Positions 45,145 through 53,674 of a DNA stretch of 64,000 bases are shown here, in pieces (position 1 is the first letter of the stretch; each line of letters starts with the position of its first letter). This stretch comes from Rhodoferax sp. GTDB lineage: Bacteria > Pseudomonadota > Gammaproteobacteria > Burkholderiales > Burkholderiaceae_C. Under the pieces are notes generated by a model. That model was not told the origin of the DNA. It saw nothing but the letters and a program-made list of their open reading frames with translations, and ran no database searches. The stretch lies in NCBI GenBank assembly GCA_024236015.1, contig JACKLK010000005.1, positions 124,001-188,000 of the forward strand. Direction: 5' to 3'. The position numbers and the translations under genes are program-made.

Positions 45145-46419
45145 ATGAGCGACGATGCGCCGCCATGGACCTGGTCGCAGACGCGGCAACGGCTGCGGGC
45201 CGACCGCGCGCGCGTGCGCCAGTCCTGTGCGCCCGAGGCGGACGGTATCGGCGTCTACCTGCATCCGGCCTTCGTCTGCGTATTGCTGCACCGCTTGTCG
45301 CACCACTTCCACCGGCGCGGACACCGCTGGCTGGCCCGGCTGTGGTGGCATCTCAACACCATGGCCAGCGGCGCCGACATCAGCGCACCGGCCGACCTCG
45401 GGGCCGGCCTGCTGATTCCCAACCCCGTGGGAGTCGCGATCGCCGGCCGGGCCGGGCGCAATCTCACCGTGATGGCCGGCTCGGGCCTGGGCGGCGAACT
45501 CGGCCGGCGCGAGGACGTCGGCGCCGGCCCGGGACTGCCCTGGCTCGGTGACGATGTCTGGATCGAGGCGCGCAGCGGGGTCATGGGCCCGGTGCGCGTG
45601 GGCGACCGGGTCCGCATCCGCACCGGGCTGCCGGTGGCCAGCGACGTGCCCGACGACACCGATGTGCGGTGGTCGCCACCGACCGTCGCCGAGCGGCCCG
45701 CGGCACCGGATGGAGAGGCGCCCGTGAGCCGCAGGGCCGCTCCCAAGGCGAACAGTCCCGCAGCGGGCAGCGCGCAGGGCGGTCCAGGGTGCGGCCCGCG
45801 CACGGCTTGTGTCTGCAGGCGCGAGGACGGCTGGTCGCCGGTGTGGCGCGCCGTGCATGCCGACGTGACCCGCTTCCTCAACAAGTCGCCGGAGAACCAG
45901 GCGGTCGGCGACACGCTCAGGAGCCGCACCGGCGCACTGCTGACGCCGCAACTGCTGTGCCTGCTGTTCTACCGGATCGCGCACCGACTGCACGTGGCCG
46001 GCTGGCGCCGTCTGGCCGGCGCCGTCGTGCGTGCCAACGCGCTGGTGCATCGGGTGCACATCTCGGCTGACAGCTGCATCGGGCCGGGTTGCCTGCTGCC
46101 GCATCCGGCCGGGCTGGTGTTCGTCGGTCACGCCGGAGCGCAACTCACGCTGTATTCGATGGCCGTGTGCTGCCCGTCCGGCCCCGTGCCGCTGGCACCG
46201 GCGGACCAGGGCCCGCATCTGGGCGAGCGGGTCAGCGTGGGCGTGCACGCGGTGCTGATGGGGCCGCTGCAGGTGGACGACGACACCTTGATCGGGCCGT
46301 GCCTGAAGGTCGGGCAGTCGCTGCCCGCCGGCGTGATGGTATTGGCACGGGGGTGGCGTGCGCGCATGCATCCCCGCGCTCACGCCGATGCGCAGCCTTC
46401 GCGCGAAGCAGACCGATAG
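45145..46419 (+). CDS. Tandem fusion of two serine-acetyltransferase-like domains
   Basis: A 424-residue protein with two copies of a left-handed-helix (hexapeptide) acetyltransferase. Copy 1 (about 1-190) has HPAFVCVLLHRLSHHFHRRG, GADISAPADLGAGLLIPNPV and VGDRVRIRTGLPVAS. Copy 2 (about 236-415) has PQLLCLLFYRIAHRLHVAG, VHISADSCIGPGCLLPHPAG and IGPCLKVGQSLPAG. Copy 1 is closely related to the separate gene at 49980. The linker (residues about 194-215) is coded by a copy of an intergenic repeat (45724-45788), so the fusion arose by read-through of a spacer. Whether both copies bind acetyl-CoA is unclear; the catalytic His residues cannot be placed. Likely role: O-acetylation of the polymer rather than cysteine synthesis. 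Confidence 0.82.
   Translation: MSDDAPPWTWSQTRQRLRADRARVRQSCAPEADGIGVYLHPAFVCVLLHRLSHHFHRRGHRWLARLWWHLNTMASGADISAPADLGAGLLIPNPVGVAIAGRAGRNLTVMAGSGLGGELGRREDVGAGPGLPWLGDDVWIEARSGVMGPVRVGDRVRIRTGLPVASDVPDDTDVRWSPPTVAERPAAPDGEAPVSRRAAPKANSPAAGSAQGGPGCGPRTACVCRREDGWSPVWRAVHADVTRFLNKSPENQAVGDTLRSRTGALLTPQLLCLLFYRIAHRLHVAGWRRLAGAVVRANALVHRVHISADSCIGPGCLLPHPAGLVFVGHAGAQLTLYSMAVCCPSGPVPLAPADQGPHLGERVSVGVHAVLMGPLQVDDDTLIGPCLKVGQSLPAGVMVLARGWRARMHPRAHADAQPSREADR
45724..45788 (+). repeat. Intergenic repeat element, coding copy
   Basis: This stretch (GTGAGCCGCAGGGCCGCTCC onward) aligns over about 60 bp with 53610-53674: shared words GGGCCG-TTCCCAAG/GGGCCG-CTCCCAAG, CGAA, TCCCGCAGCG, AGCGCG and AGGGC. 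Here it is read in frame as the linker between two acetyltransferase domains; the other copy is a spacer between genes. Confidence 0.65.
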
Positions 46420-46470
46420 AATGAAAATCATCGAGACCACCACGCGTGCCCTGCGCGACAGTCAATAGCC

Positions 46471-47991
46471 ATGGCCTCACTGGGAGCGTCACTTGAACGA
46501 ACGGTAGCCCACCATGGCCAGCGCACGGCCGTGATCGATGGCGACGGCCGTACCTGGGACTGGTCGTCCTGGCGATCCCTGGTGGCCCGCAGCGCGAGCT
46601 GGCTGGCGGCACAGGGCCTGCAGCGCGCGCAGCGTTTCGCGATCGTCGGGCTCAATTCCAGCCGTTACGCGGCGCTGTTGCAGGCCGGCTTTCGGGCCGG
46701 CTGCATACCGGTGCCGATCAATCACCGGCTGGCGCCACGGGAGGTGGCGGCCATCCTGCAGCAGGCCCAATGCCGCCGCTGGCTGGTCGAGCCGGAGTTC
46801 GCCGCGCTGGCCGATGCACCCGAACTCGCCGCGTGGCGCGGCAGCTGCACCTTGTTGCCGGCCGAGCCATGGTCCGCGACGCTCGCCTCGCTGCCCGAGG
46901 CACCCCTGGCGGCGGTGTCGCCCACCGACGAGGCGCTGCTGCTGTTCACCGGCGGTACCTCGGGACGGGCCAAGGGCGTGCCGCTCAGCCATGCGCAGAT
47001 CCTGGCCAACGCGCTGCAGACCGGCAGCGTGCTGGCCCCGCGCGTCGACGACGTGGTGCTGCATGTCGCACCGATGTTCCATTCCGCCGAGCTGGTGCTG
47101 GCCGGCTATGCGCTGCACGGCGCCGCGCACGCCTATCTGCCGCGTTTCACGCCCGAGCTGTTCCTGGCCGCCGTGCAGCGCCATCGGGTCACGGCCACAC
47201 TGCTGGTGCCGACGATGCTGGTCCTGTTGCTGCGTTCCGGGCTGATCGCGCAACACGATGTCGGCAGCCTGCGGCGGGTCATCTACGGCGCCTCGCCGAT
47301 GTCGCCGGAGGCGATCGAGATGGTGGCCGGGCAACTGCCCGCCGTCGCGCTGGTGCAGGGCTACGGCCTCACCGAAACCGCGCCCTTGCTGACCATGCTC
47401 GATGACGACACGCATCAAAGGGCGCTCGGCGGGGAACACCGCGAACGCATGGGTTCGTGCGGTCGCGCACTGCCGGCGGTCGAGCTGCGCATCCTCGATG
47501 CGCAGGGCCATGCGTTGCCGCAGGGCGAGGTGGGCGAGATCGCGGTGCGCGGCCCCAACGTCTTCGCCGGGTATCTCGACGACCCGCAGGCCACCGATGA
47601 CGCCTGGCGCGGTGGCGCCTTCGCCACCGGCGACATCGGCCGCCTGGACGACGAGGGTTATCTCTTCCTGCTCGATCGCCGCAAGGATGTCATCATCACC
47701 GGCGGCGAGAACGTCTATTCGGTCGAGGTGGAGAACGTGTTGCTGCAGCATCCCGCCGTGGCCGAGGCCGCGGTCGTCGGCGTGTCCGACCCGGTCTACG
47801 GGCAGGCGGTGCACGCGGTCGTCGTGCTGCAACCGGACGCCGACGTCGACACCGCCGCGCTGCAGCGGTTCTGTCGCAGCCACATCGGCGGCTTCAAGAT
47901 TCCGCGCAGCATCCACTACCAACGTCAACTGCCGCGCACGGCGATGGGCAAGGTCATGAAGTCCGCCCTGCGCGAGCAGCTCCAGCCATGA
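46471..47991 (+). CDS. Acyl-CoA synthetase / AMP-dependent ligase
   Basis: A 506-residue adenylating enzyme. The P-loop-like A3 motif LLLFTGGTSGRAKGVPLSH lies near residues 155-173, the A5 motif VQGYGLTETAPLL near 295, the A7 motif ATGDIGRLDDEGYLFLLDR near 388, and the A10 lysine is in LPRTAMGKVMKSALRE near 495. It activates a carboxylic acid as acyl-AMP and then acyl-CoA (or acyl-carrier). The chain length is unknown. Its stop overlaps the KASIII-like gene by 4 bp, so the two probably share a substrate. It is unusual inside an exopolysaccharide locus. Confidence 0.9.
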   Translation: MASLGASLERTVAHHGQRTAVIDGDGRTWDWSSWRSLVARSASWLAAQGLQRAQRFAIVGLNSSRYAALLQAGFRAGCIPVPINHRLAPREVAAILQQAQCRRWLVEPEFAALADAPELAAWRGSCTLLPAEPWSATLASLPEAPLAAVSPTDEALLLFTGGTSGRAKGVPLSHAQILANALQTGSVLAPRVDDVVLHVAPMFHSAELVLAGYALHGAAHAYLPRFTPELFLAAVQRHRVTATLLVPTMLVLLLRSGLIAQHDVGSLRRVIYGASPMSPEAIEMVAGQLPAVALVQGYGLTETAPLLTMLDDDTHQRALGGEHRERMGSCGRALPAVELRILDAQGHALPQGEVGEIAVRGPNVFAGYLDDPQATDDAWRGGAFATGDIGRLDDEGYLFLLDRRKDVIITGGENVYSVEVENVLLQHPAVAEAAVVGVSDPVYGQAVHAVVVLQPDADVDTAALQRFCRSHIGGFKIPRSIHYQRQLPRTAMGKVMKSALREQLQP

Positions 47992-48983
47992 CGGCCACGC
48001 ACAGCCGCCTGCTGGCATTCGGTTCGGCGTTCCCCGAGCGGGTGTTGACCAACCACGACCTGGCGCAGCGCATCGACACCAGCGACGCCTGGATCCGCGA
48101 GCGCACCGGCATCGAGCAGCGCCGGCAACTGGCCGACGGCGAGAACAACAGCGACATCGCCGCGGCCGCGGCGCAGGCGGCCATGGCGCGCGCCGGCATC
48201 GACGCCTCCGACATCGACCTGGTGCTGGCGTGCACCAACACGCCCGACCGCTGGTTGCCGTCGCTGGGCGCGGCCGTGCAGGCGCGACTGGGCCTGCGAG
48301 CGGGTGTGCCCGCGTACGACATCGTCACCGCCTGTGCCGGCTGGCTGGCCGGACTGCAGACCGCCGACGCCCTGGTGCGCACCGGCCACCATCGGCATGT
48401 GCTGGTCATCGGCAGCGAGGCGCTGACGCGTTTCGTCGACTGGAGCGATCGCAACACCTGCGTGTTGTTCGGCGACGGCGCAGGCGCCACCATCGTGGCG
48501 CCAGCGCAGGCCGACGATGGCGGCGTGCTGATCGACGTGCGGCTGCACAGCGACGGCCGCTACGGCGACATCATGACGCTGCCCGCCGGCGGCACGGCCA
48601 TGCCGACGACACCCGAGGCGGCCACCCGGCGCCTGAACTGCATCCACATGGACGGGCGGGAAGTCTATGCCCACGCCGTGCGGGCCATGGTCGAGGTGTC
48701 GCAGGAGGTGCTCACGCGCAACGGCCTCACGCTGGGCGACGTGGACTGGTTCGTTCCGCACCAGGCCAACCTGCGCATCATCCAGGCGGTGGCGCGGCGA
48801 CTGGGCATGCCGGCCGAGCGGGTTGCCACGAACGTGCACAAGTACGGCAACACCTCCACCGCCACCATTCCCACCTGCCTGCAGGAGTACGAGGCCGACG
48901 GCCGCATCCGGCGCGGCCAGCTGGTCCTGATGACGGCCTTTGGCGGTGGCCTGACCTGGGCTTCCGGCCTGATGCGCTGGTGA
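47988..48983 (+). CDS. 3-oxoacyl-ACP synthase III-like (KASIII/FabH family) enzyme
   Basis: A 331-residue thiolase-fold condensing enzyme with an intact catalytic triad: Cys116 in DIVTACAGWLAG, His258 in WFVPHQANLRIIQAVARRLG and Asn288 in KYGNTSTATIPTCL. It is coupled to the acyl-CoA ligase by a 4-bp overlap. A housekeeping FabH is usually found in the fab cluster beside plsX/fabD, which is not here. This copy therefore probably joins or transfers a special acyl group, as in FabH-like enzymes of secondary metabolism. Confidence 0.88.
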   Translation: MTATHSRLLAFGSAFPERVLTNHDLAQRIDTSDAWIRERTGIEQRRQLADGENNSDIAAAAAQAAMARAGIDASDIDLVLACTNTPDRWLPSLGAAVQARLGLRAGVPAYDIVTACAGWLAGLQTADALVRTGHHRHVLVIGSEALTRFVDWSDRNTCVLFGDGAGATIVAPAQADDGGVLIDVRLHSDGRYGDIMTLPAGGTAMPTTPEAATRRLNCIHMDGREVYAHAVRAMVEVSQEVLTRNGLTLGDVDWFVPHQANLRIIQAVARRLGMPAERVATNVHKYGNTSTATIPTCLQEYEADGRIRRGQLVLMTAFGGGLTWASGLMRW

Positions 48984-49023
48984 ATCGCGCGCAGCTCGCC
49001 GCGCGGCGGACCTTGCACCATGC

Positions 49024-49743
49024 TCAGGCGGGTGAATCGCCGTCGGCCGGTGGCCCGGCCCGTCCCGAGCGCCGCGCGGCGGCGCGGGCGCGCGTGATCA
49101 TCACGGCCACGAACGGCGTGGTGGACAGCCGCCACACCATGGCGCGATTGAGCAGCGCGAGCCAGACCGGCAAGGGGCGCAGCAGGTCCACGAACAGCAC
49201 GACCCGGTGCGCATCGGTACCGTTCCAGGCTTCGTGCAGATAACTGTCGTCGAACACCAGGCTGCGGCCTTCGGCCCAGTGCCGGGTCTGGCCGGCGACG
49301 CAGATGCCGCTGGCCTCGGCCGGCTCCGGTATCTTCAGGCCGAGGTGGTAGCGCAGCACGCCCTTGTACGGCCCGCGGTGCTCGGGCAGGCGCTTGTGCG
49401 GCGCCAGGATCGAGAACATGGCCGACTTCATGCCCGGGATCCGGGTCAGCAGTTCGGCGGTGCGCGGACATCGCGCGCAATTGGCCGCAACGCGGCGGCC
49501 GTAGGCATGGAAGATCAGCGATTTCCATTCCTCGCCCTGGGTGAGCACCGCCTGGTCGGGCGACAGGTCCTGCAGGTTGGGGATGTGTTCGCGTTCGCGC
49601 AGCACCGCGTCGAGTTCTTCGCGGATGACCGGATACGCCGACTCGATGGTGGCGATCCAGTCGAAGTCCGCAGGGTCGAAGAACACCTGGCGGCCGTGTG
49701 CCGTGCAGCGTGTGATGAGATGTTCCATGGCCGCCCGCAACAT
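49024..49743 (-). CDS. Aspartyl/asparaginyl beta-hydroxylase-like dioxygenase (AspH/LpxO type)
   Basis: A 239-residue Fe(II)/2-oxoglutarate oxygenase. It shows EEWKSLIFHAYGRRV near residue 75, the first iron His in ILAPHKRLPEHRGPYKGVLR near 145, and the second in GRSLVFDDSYLHEAWNGTDA near 190, followed by RVVLFVDLLRPL. LpxO, a close relative, hydroxylates lipid A acyl chains; other members act on Asp/Asn. The start MLRAAMEHL is used; MEHL five codons on is possible. It is the only minus-strand gene inside the main polysaccharide block, convergent with the KASIII-like gene (40-bp gap). A hydroxylated acyl chain is a plausible product. Confidence 0.85.
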   Translation of the reverse strand: MLRAAMEHLITRCTAHGRQVFFDPADFDWIATIESAYPVIREELDAVLREREHIPNLQDLSPDQAVLTQGEEWKSLIFHAYGRRVAANCARCPRTAELLTRIPGMKSAMFSILAPHKRLPEHRGPYKGVLRYHLGLKIPEPAEASGICVAGQTRHWAEGRSLVFDDSYLHEAWNGTDAHRVVLFVDLLRPLPVWLALLNRAMVWRLSTTPFVAVMITRARAAARRSGRAGPPADGDSPA

Positions 49744-49979
49744 GCCGGCATTATCCGGTGGCCGCACCTGTCCATGCCCATGCCCCGCGATGGTGCAGCG
49801 TGTGGCGCCATGCGACCGTTGTGGCAGGATTTCGCGAGATTCCAAAACTGCACTAGAGTTGGAAACCATGGTCGATACGAAAACTACCGCTCCATGACGC
49901 GTCCCGGGACCCACACGCGGCTGTGCCGGCACAACCTTCGGCCGTGCGGCGATCGCGCAGCGCGACGCGCACCGGCGGC

Positions 49980-50537
49980 ATGGCGATGACCCACGGCCCC
50001 GCAGGCATGCGCCAGCGCCTGCGCTGCGACGCCGCGCGGCTGCGCCAGTTGAGCGAACCGGCGCCCGGCCGGGTGGCGTTGGTGCTGCACGCGTCGTTCC
50101 AGTGCGTGTTGTTGCATCGCCTGTCGCACCACTGCCAGCGCAACGGATGGCCGCGACTGGCGCGGCTCTGCTGGCGCATGAATCTCATCATCACCGGTGC
50201 CGACATCACGCCGGCCTCCGATCTCGGCCCGGGTCTGTTCATCCAGAATCCGATGGGCATCGCCATTGCCGGCCGCGCCGGGGCCAATCTCACGGTCATG
50301 GCCGGATCGGGCCTGTCCCGCGACCTGCAGCGGTGCGACGACGTCGGCGCCGGCCCGGGCTTTCCCGTGCTGGGCGACGACGTCTGGATCGAGCCGCTGG
50401 CCGGCGTGATCGGGCCGGTGCGTGTCGGCAGCCGGGTACGCATCGGCGCCGGGGTCCCGGTGACGCAGGACGTGCCCGACGACCGTGACATCCAATGCCC
50501 GCCACCACGCGTCGTGATGCGCACGGCAGCCGCATGA
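49980..50537 (+). CDS. Serine-acetyltransferase-like protein, single domain
   Basis: A 185-residue hexapeptide-repeat acyltransferase, paralogue of the first half of the fusion at 45145. Shared stretches include VLLHRLSHH, GADITPASDLGPGLFIQNP against GADISAPADLGAGLLIPNP, and IAGRAGANLTVMAGSGL. Several in-frame starts exist: 49980 (MAMTHGP), 49986 and 50007. It diverges from the AspH-like gene with a 236-bp gap, so it probably opens a second transcription unit. Likely O-acetylates a sugar residue. Confidence 0.83.
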   Translation: MAMTHGPAGMRQRLRCDAARLRQLSEPAPGRVALVLHASFQCVLLHRLSHHCQRNGWPRLARLCWRMNLIITGADITPASDLGPGLFIQNPMGIAIAGRAGANLTVMAGSGLSRDLQRCDDVGAGPGFPVLGDDVWIEPLAGVIGPVRVGSRVRIGAGVPVTQDVPDDRDIQCPPPRVVMRTAAA

Positions 50538-50580
50538 TGGACGTGGACACGCGCATGGTCGTGTTGCCGGGGACCGGGCC

Positions 50581-51534
50581 ATGACACCCGAACTGAGTGT
50601 CATCGTTCCCACCTACAACCGCAGCGCCGTGTTGGCCCGGTGCATCGACGCCTTGTGCCGGCAGACCTGCGACAAGGCCGTGTTCGAGATCATCGTCAGC
50701 GACGACGGATCGCAGGACGACACGGCCGCGGTGGTCGAGGCGCTGGCGCAGCGCCAGCCGGTGGCGATACGGTATCTGCACCAGCCCAATGCCGGTGCCA
50801 ACCGCGCGCGCAACCGGGCCATCGGCATGGCGCGTGGCCGCCTGCTGCTGCTGATCAACGACGACACCATCGCCGTGCCGGGCATGGTGGCGGAACATCT
50901 GGCCGAACACGCGCGCCATCCGCAGACCCATGTGGCGGTACTGGGCCGGATGACGGTGTCCCCGGAGATCGCGGTCTCCCGGCTGGCGCCCCTGCACCTG
51001 GACCGTGCCTTCGTCGGCCTGCGCGACGGTGCGGTGCTGGACTGGCGCGCGTTCTTCACCTGCAACGTGTCGGTCAAGAAGGCGCTGCTCGAGCGCGGCG
51101 GCCTGTTCGAGGAGCGCATGCGTTACCACGAGGACCTGGAGCTGGCCTGGCGCCTGTCGGCACACGGCCTGCAGGTCGTCTACCGGGCCAGCGCGCTGGG
51201 TTGGCACCATCATTTCCTGGATGAAGACGAGTTCCTGTCCATTGCCGCGCGCGAGGCGCTGTCGCTGCACACCTGGGCGCAGTTGGCGCCGGCGGCGCGC
51301 CCGATGCTGGCCAGCCTGGGATACGAGCCGGCGGCGCGTGGCGCGCGCCGGTGGCGGCGTCGATTGCTGGCCATCGCGGTCAACCGCCGGACCGAGGCAC
51401 CATGGCGCTGGCTGGCGCGGTCGCTGCCGCCGCGGCCGGCACCGTTTCGACAAATGAGCCTTGCCATCTATGATCAGCTGTACCAGAGCCGCAAGCGGGC
51501 GGCACTCCGACGATTGCAACACCGTGACACCTAG
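50581..51534 (+). CDS. Glycosyltransferase family 2
   Basis: A 317-residue GT-A enzyme. The nucleotide-sugar entry is LSVIVPTYNRSAVLARCIDA (residues 5-24), with SDDGSQDDT near 40, the metal-binding D-x-D-type INDDT near 97 and the acceptor-side base in RYHEDLELAWRLSAHG near 183. No membrane spans. Sugar and acceptor unknown. Confidence 0.88.
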   Translation: MTPELSVIVPTYNRSAVLARCIDALCRQTCDKAVFEIIVSDDGSQDDTAAVVEALAQRQPVAIRYLHQPNAGANRARNRAIGMARGRLLLLINDDTIAVPGMVAEHLAEHARHPQTHVAVLGRMTVSPEIAVSRLAPLHLDRAFVGLRDGAVLDWRAFFTCNVSVKKALLERGGLFEERMRYHEDLELAWRLSAHGLQVVYRASALGWHHHFLDEDEFLSIAAREALSLHTWAQLAPAARPMLASLGYEPAARGARRWRRRLLAIAVNRRTEAPWRWLARSLPPRPAPFRQMSLAIYDQLYQSRKRAALRRLQHRDT

Positions 51535-52618
51535 CACCCACCCCCCGACCCGATCGATCGCGCGTGCCGCAATGCTGCTGCTGGCGGCCGCCGCGCTGAC
51601 GGCATGCCAGCAGAACGGAGACACACGCCCGAGTCCGCCGCCCGGCCCGCGTGCGACCCCCGAGCAGGTGATCGCCTACAAGACCCAGGCCGTGGCGGAG
51701 ATCGGTGTGGCGCCGGGCTGGGGCAAGCCGGAGCTGCTGCTGTCGGTCAATACCGAGGGCTGGGAAGACAGTGCCTATATCTCGCCCGACGGCCAGTCGC
51801 TGTATTTCCAGTATTTCCCCGGCGACATGTTCCGCATCAACGACGTGTTCTATTTCCATCGCCCGAAGTCCGAAGGTGGCCTGGGTGCCGATCCCGCGCA
51901 ACGCGACCGGTACCACCGCGGGCCGGCGCGCGGCGTCAGTCCTGCGTACACCAGCGACACGCTGGTGGCCAAGCGCGAGGGCGACACGTTCGGTGCGCCG
52001 GTGCGTTTCCCGCATGCGCGCGACGGGCGCAATGAATGGGGCGTCATGCTGGGCGGCGATGGCGCGTATTACTACGTCTCGCACGACGAGACCCGCGAGC
52101 TCAACATGGACATCTACCGCAATGCGCAGTTGCTGGCGATTCCGGGCCGCGAAAAATACCATGAGGACAATCCGCATTTCGCGATCACCCCGTATGGCCG
52201 GGAACTGTTCTTCGACTCGGGCAACCGGCCGCAGGCCAAGGGCAAGAGCCATATCTGGGTGACGCGCGAGACGGGCGGGCGATTCGCCGAGCCGGTGATG
52301 CTGCCGGCGCCGGTCAACGTGAAGGATTCGACCGAGGTGCAGCCGCACCTGACCGCCGATGGCCAGCTGTATTTCACGTCGGCGCGCGACGGCACCATCG
52401 CGATCTATGCGTCGCAACGCACCGGTGCCGACAGCTGGGCCGAACCCCGCAAGGTCTTGTGGACCACGCGCAAGTCGGGCGCCCGCGCCTGGGGCCTGGG
52501 CGAACCCACGCTCACGGCAGACGGCCAGTGGTTGTATTTCGTGGTCGTGTTCGACAACGGACGGCAGGAGTTCGACGCCGACATCGCCCGTGTTCGCCGC
52601 ACGGATCCGGCACGGTGA
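51524..52618 (+). CDS. PD40/TolB-like beta-propeller lipoprotein
   Basis: Up to 364 residues. A GTG overlapping the upstream stop is taken as start. A hydrophobic leader ends at lipobox LTAC, so the protein is lipid-anchored. The rest contains repeated propeller blades of the PD40 type: SAYISPDGQSLYFQYF, PHFAITPYGRELFFDSGN, EVQPHLTADGQLYFTSARDG and EPTLTADGQWLYFVVVFDNG. Function unknown; such propellers bind polymers or proteins at the cell surface. It is unusual among glycosyltransferase genes, which overlap it on both sides. Confidence 0.75.
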   Translation: MTPSTHPPTRSIARAAMLLLAAAALTACQQNGDTRPSPPPGPRATPEQVIAYKTQAVAEIGVAPGWGKPELLLSVNTEGWEDSAYISPDGQSLYFQYFPGDMFRINDVFYFHRPKSEGGLGADPAQRDRYHRGPARGVSPAYTSDTLVAKREGDTFGAPVRFPHARDGRNEWGVMLGGDGAYYYVSHDETRELNMDIYRNAQLLAIPGREKYHEDNPHFAITPYGRELFFDSGNRPQAKGKSHIWVTRETGGRFAEPVMLPAPVNVKDSTEVQPHLTADGQLYFTSARDGTIAIYASQRTGADSWAEPRKVLWTTRKSGARAWGLGEPTLTADGQWLYFVVVFDNGRQEFDADIARVRRTDPAR

Positions 52619-53613
52619 CACTGCCGTTGTCGGGCAACCCGGTCCCGGGCGGTGCCGGCACGCCCCGTGTCAGCGTGATCCTGAACATCCGCAATGGCGC
52701 CGCGACGCTGGATGCCACGCTCAGGAGCCTGATGGATCAGACCTTCACCGACTGGGAACTGGTGGCCTGGGATGACGGCTCCACCGACGGCTCGGCGGCC
52801 AAGGTGGCGGCCCTGGCCGACCCCCGCGTCCATGTGCATGCATCGACGGCGCCGAGTCACCTCGGTGCCGCCCGGCGGCAGGCGATGGCGCAGGCGCGCG
52901 GCCAGTGGCTGGCCTTTCTCGACCAGGACGACGTCTGGCTGGCGCACAAGCTCGAGCAACAGATGGCGCTGGACGAGCCGGGGGTCGACCTGATCTACTG
53001 CCGGACCCTGAAGATGTTCGAGCTTGGCGGCCGCTGCGATTTCGACCACCGCCACGAGCATGTCGGCCTGCCCGAAGGCGACATCTTCATGGAACTGGTG
53101 GAACGCTCCTGCTTCATCTGCATGAGCAGCGCGCTGTTGCGCCGCGAGGCGCTGCAACGCGCCGGCGAACTGCCCGACTGGGTGCACGTGGCACCGGACT
53201 ACTGGCTGTTCCTGGCGCTGTCGCGTTCGGGCGCGGCGCGGGCCGTGCAGGAACCCCTGTGCCTGTACCGCGTGCACGCGGGCGGCATGACCGCCGCCAG
53301 CCTGGGGCGGATCCAGGACGAGGCGATCATGATGCTCGAGCACTGGCGCGCGCAGATCCCGGCGCCGCTGCTGGCCCGCCGCCTGCAGGTGCATCACACG
53401 GTCGGGGCCTATGTGCAGTTGTTGACGGCCGGCCAGCGCCTGCAGGGATGGCGCCGGCTGCTGCAGCAGGGCTCCCTGCCGTACCTGCTGTCGCGGCCCC
53501 CGGCGCGTGCCTGGCGTGCACTGCGGCGCCGCTGGCGAGCACCGCAATGGCAGCACCGGGCGCGCCAGGCGGGACTGTTGCTTCCCACGGCCCTCGACCG
53601 AGGTGCGGCATGA
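52615..53613 (+). CDS. Glycosyltransferase family 2
   Basis: A 332-residue GT-A enzyme with VSVILNIRNGAATLDATLRS near residue 19, AWDDGSTDGS near 51 and the metal motif FLDQDDVWLAHKLEQQ near 101. The GTG start overlaps the preceding stop by 4 bp. The basic C-terminus (residues 280-332) may contact the membrane. Transferred sugar unknown. Confidence 0.87.
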   Translation: MTLPLSGNPVPGGAGTPRVSVILNIRNGAATLDATLRSLMDQTFTDWELVAWDDGSTDGSAAKVAALADPRVHVHASTAPSHLGAARRQAMAQARGQWLAFLDQDDVWLAHKLEQQMALDEPGVDLIYCRTLKMFELGGRCDFDHRHEHVGLPEGDIFMELVERSCFICMSSALLRREALQRAGELPDWVHVAPDYWLFLALSRSGAARAVQEPLCLYRVHAGGMTAASLGRIQDEAIMMLEHWRAQIPAPLLARRLQVHHTVGAYVQLLTAGQRLQGWRRLLQQGSLPYLLSRPPARAWRALRRRWRAPQWQHRARQAGLLLPTALDRGAA

Positions 53614-53674
53614 GTGCGCCGGGCCGTTCCCAAGCGCGAATCCCGCAGCGCGAAGCGCGGAGGGCCATCCGGTG
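53610..53674 (+). repeat. Intergenic repeat element, spacer copy
   Basis: A roughly 60-bp GC-rich element lying between two glycosyltransferase genes, similar to 45724-45788. It contains a 21-codon frame (53610-53675) that overlaps both neighbours as ATGA/GTGA; this looks like a by-product of the element, though it may keep ribosomes coupled across the gap. Confidence 0.6.

Noticed and set aside
46421..46468. 15-codon frame (MKIIETTTRALRDSQ) between the acetyltransferase fusion and the acyl-CoA ligase
   Set aside because: It starts 1 bp after the previous stop and may couple translation, but it is too short to call a gene and has no clear Shine-Dalgarno.
47988..48983. Housekeeping fabH
   Set aside because: There are no plsX, fabD, fabG or acpP neighbours, and the gene overlaps an acyl-CoA ligase inside a polysaccharide locus.
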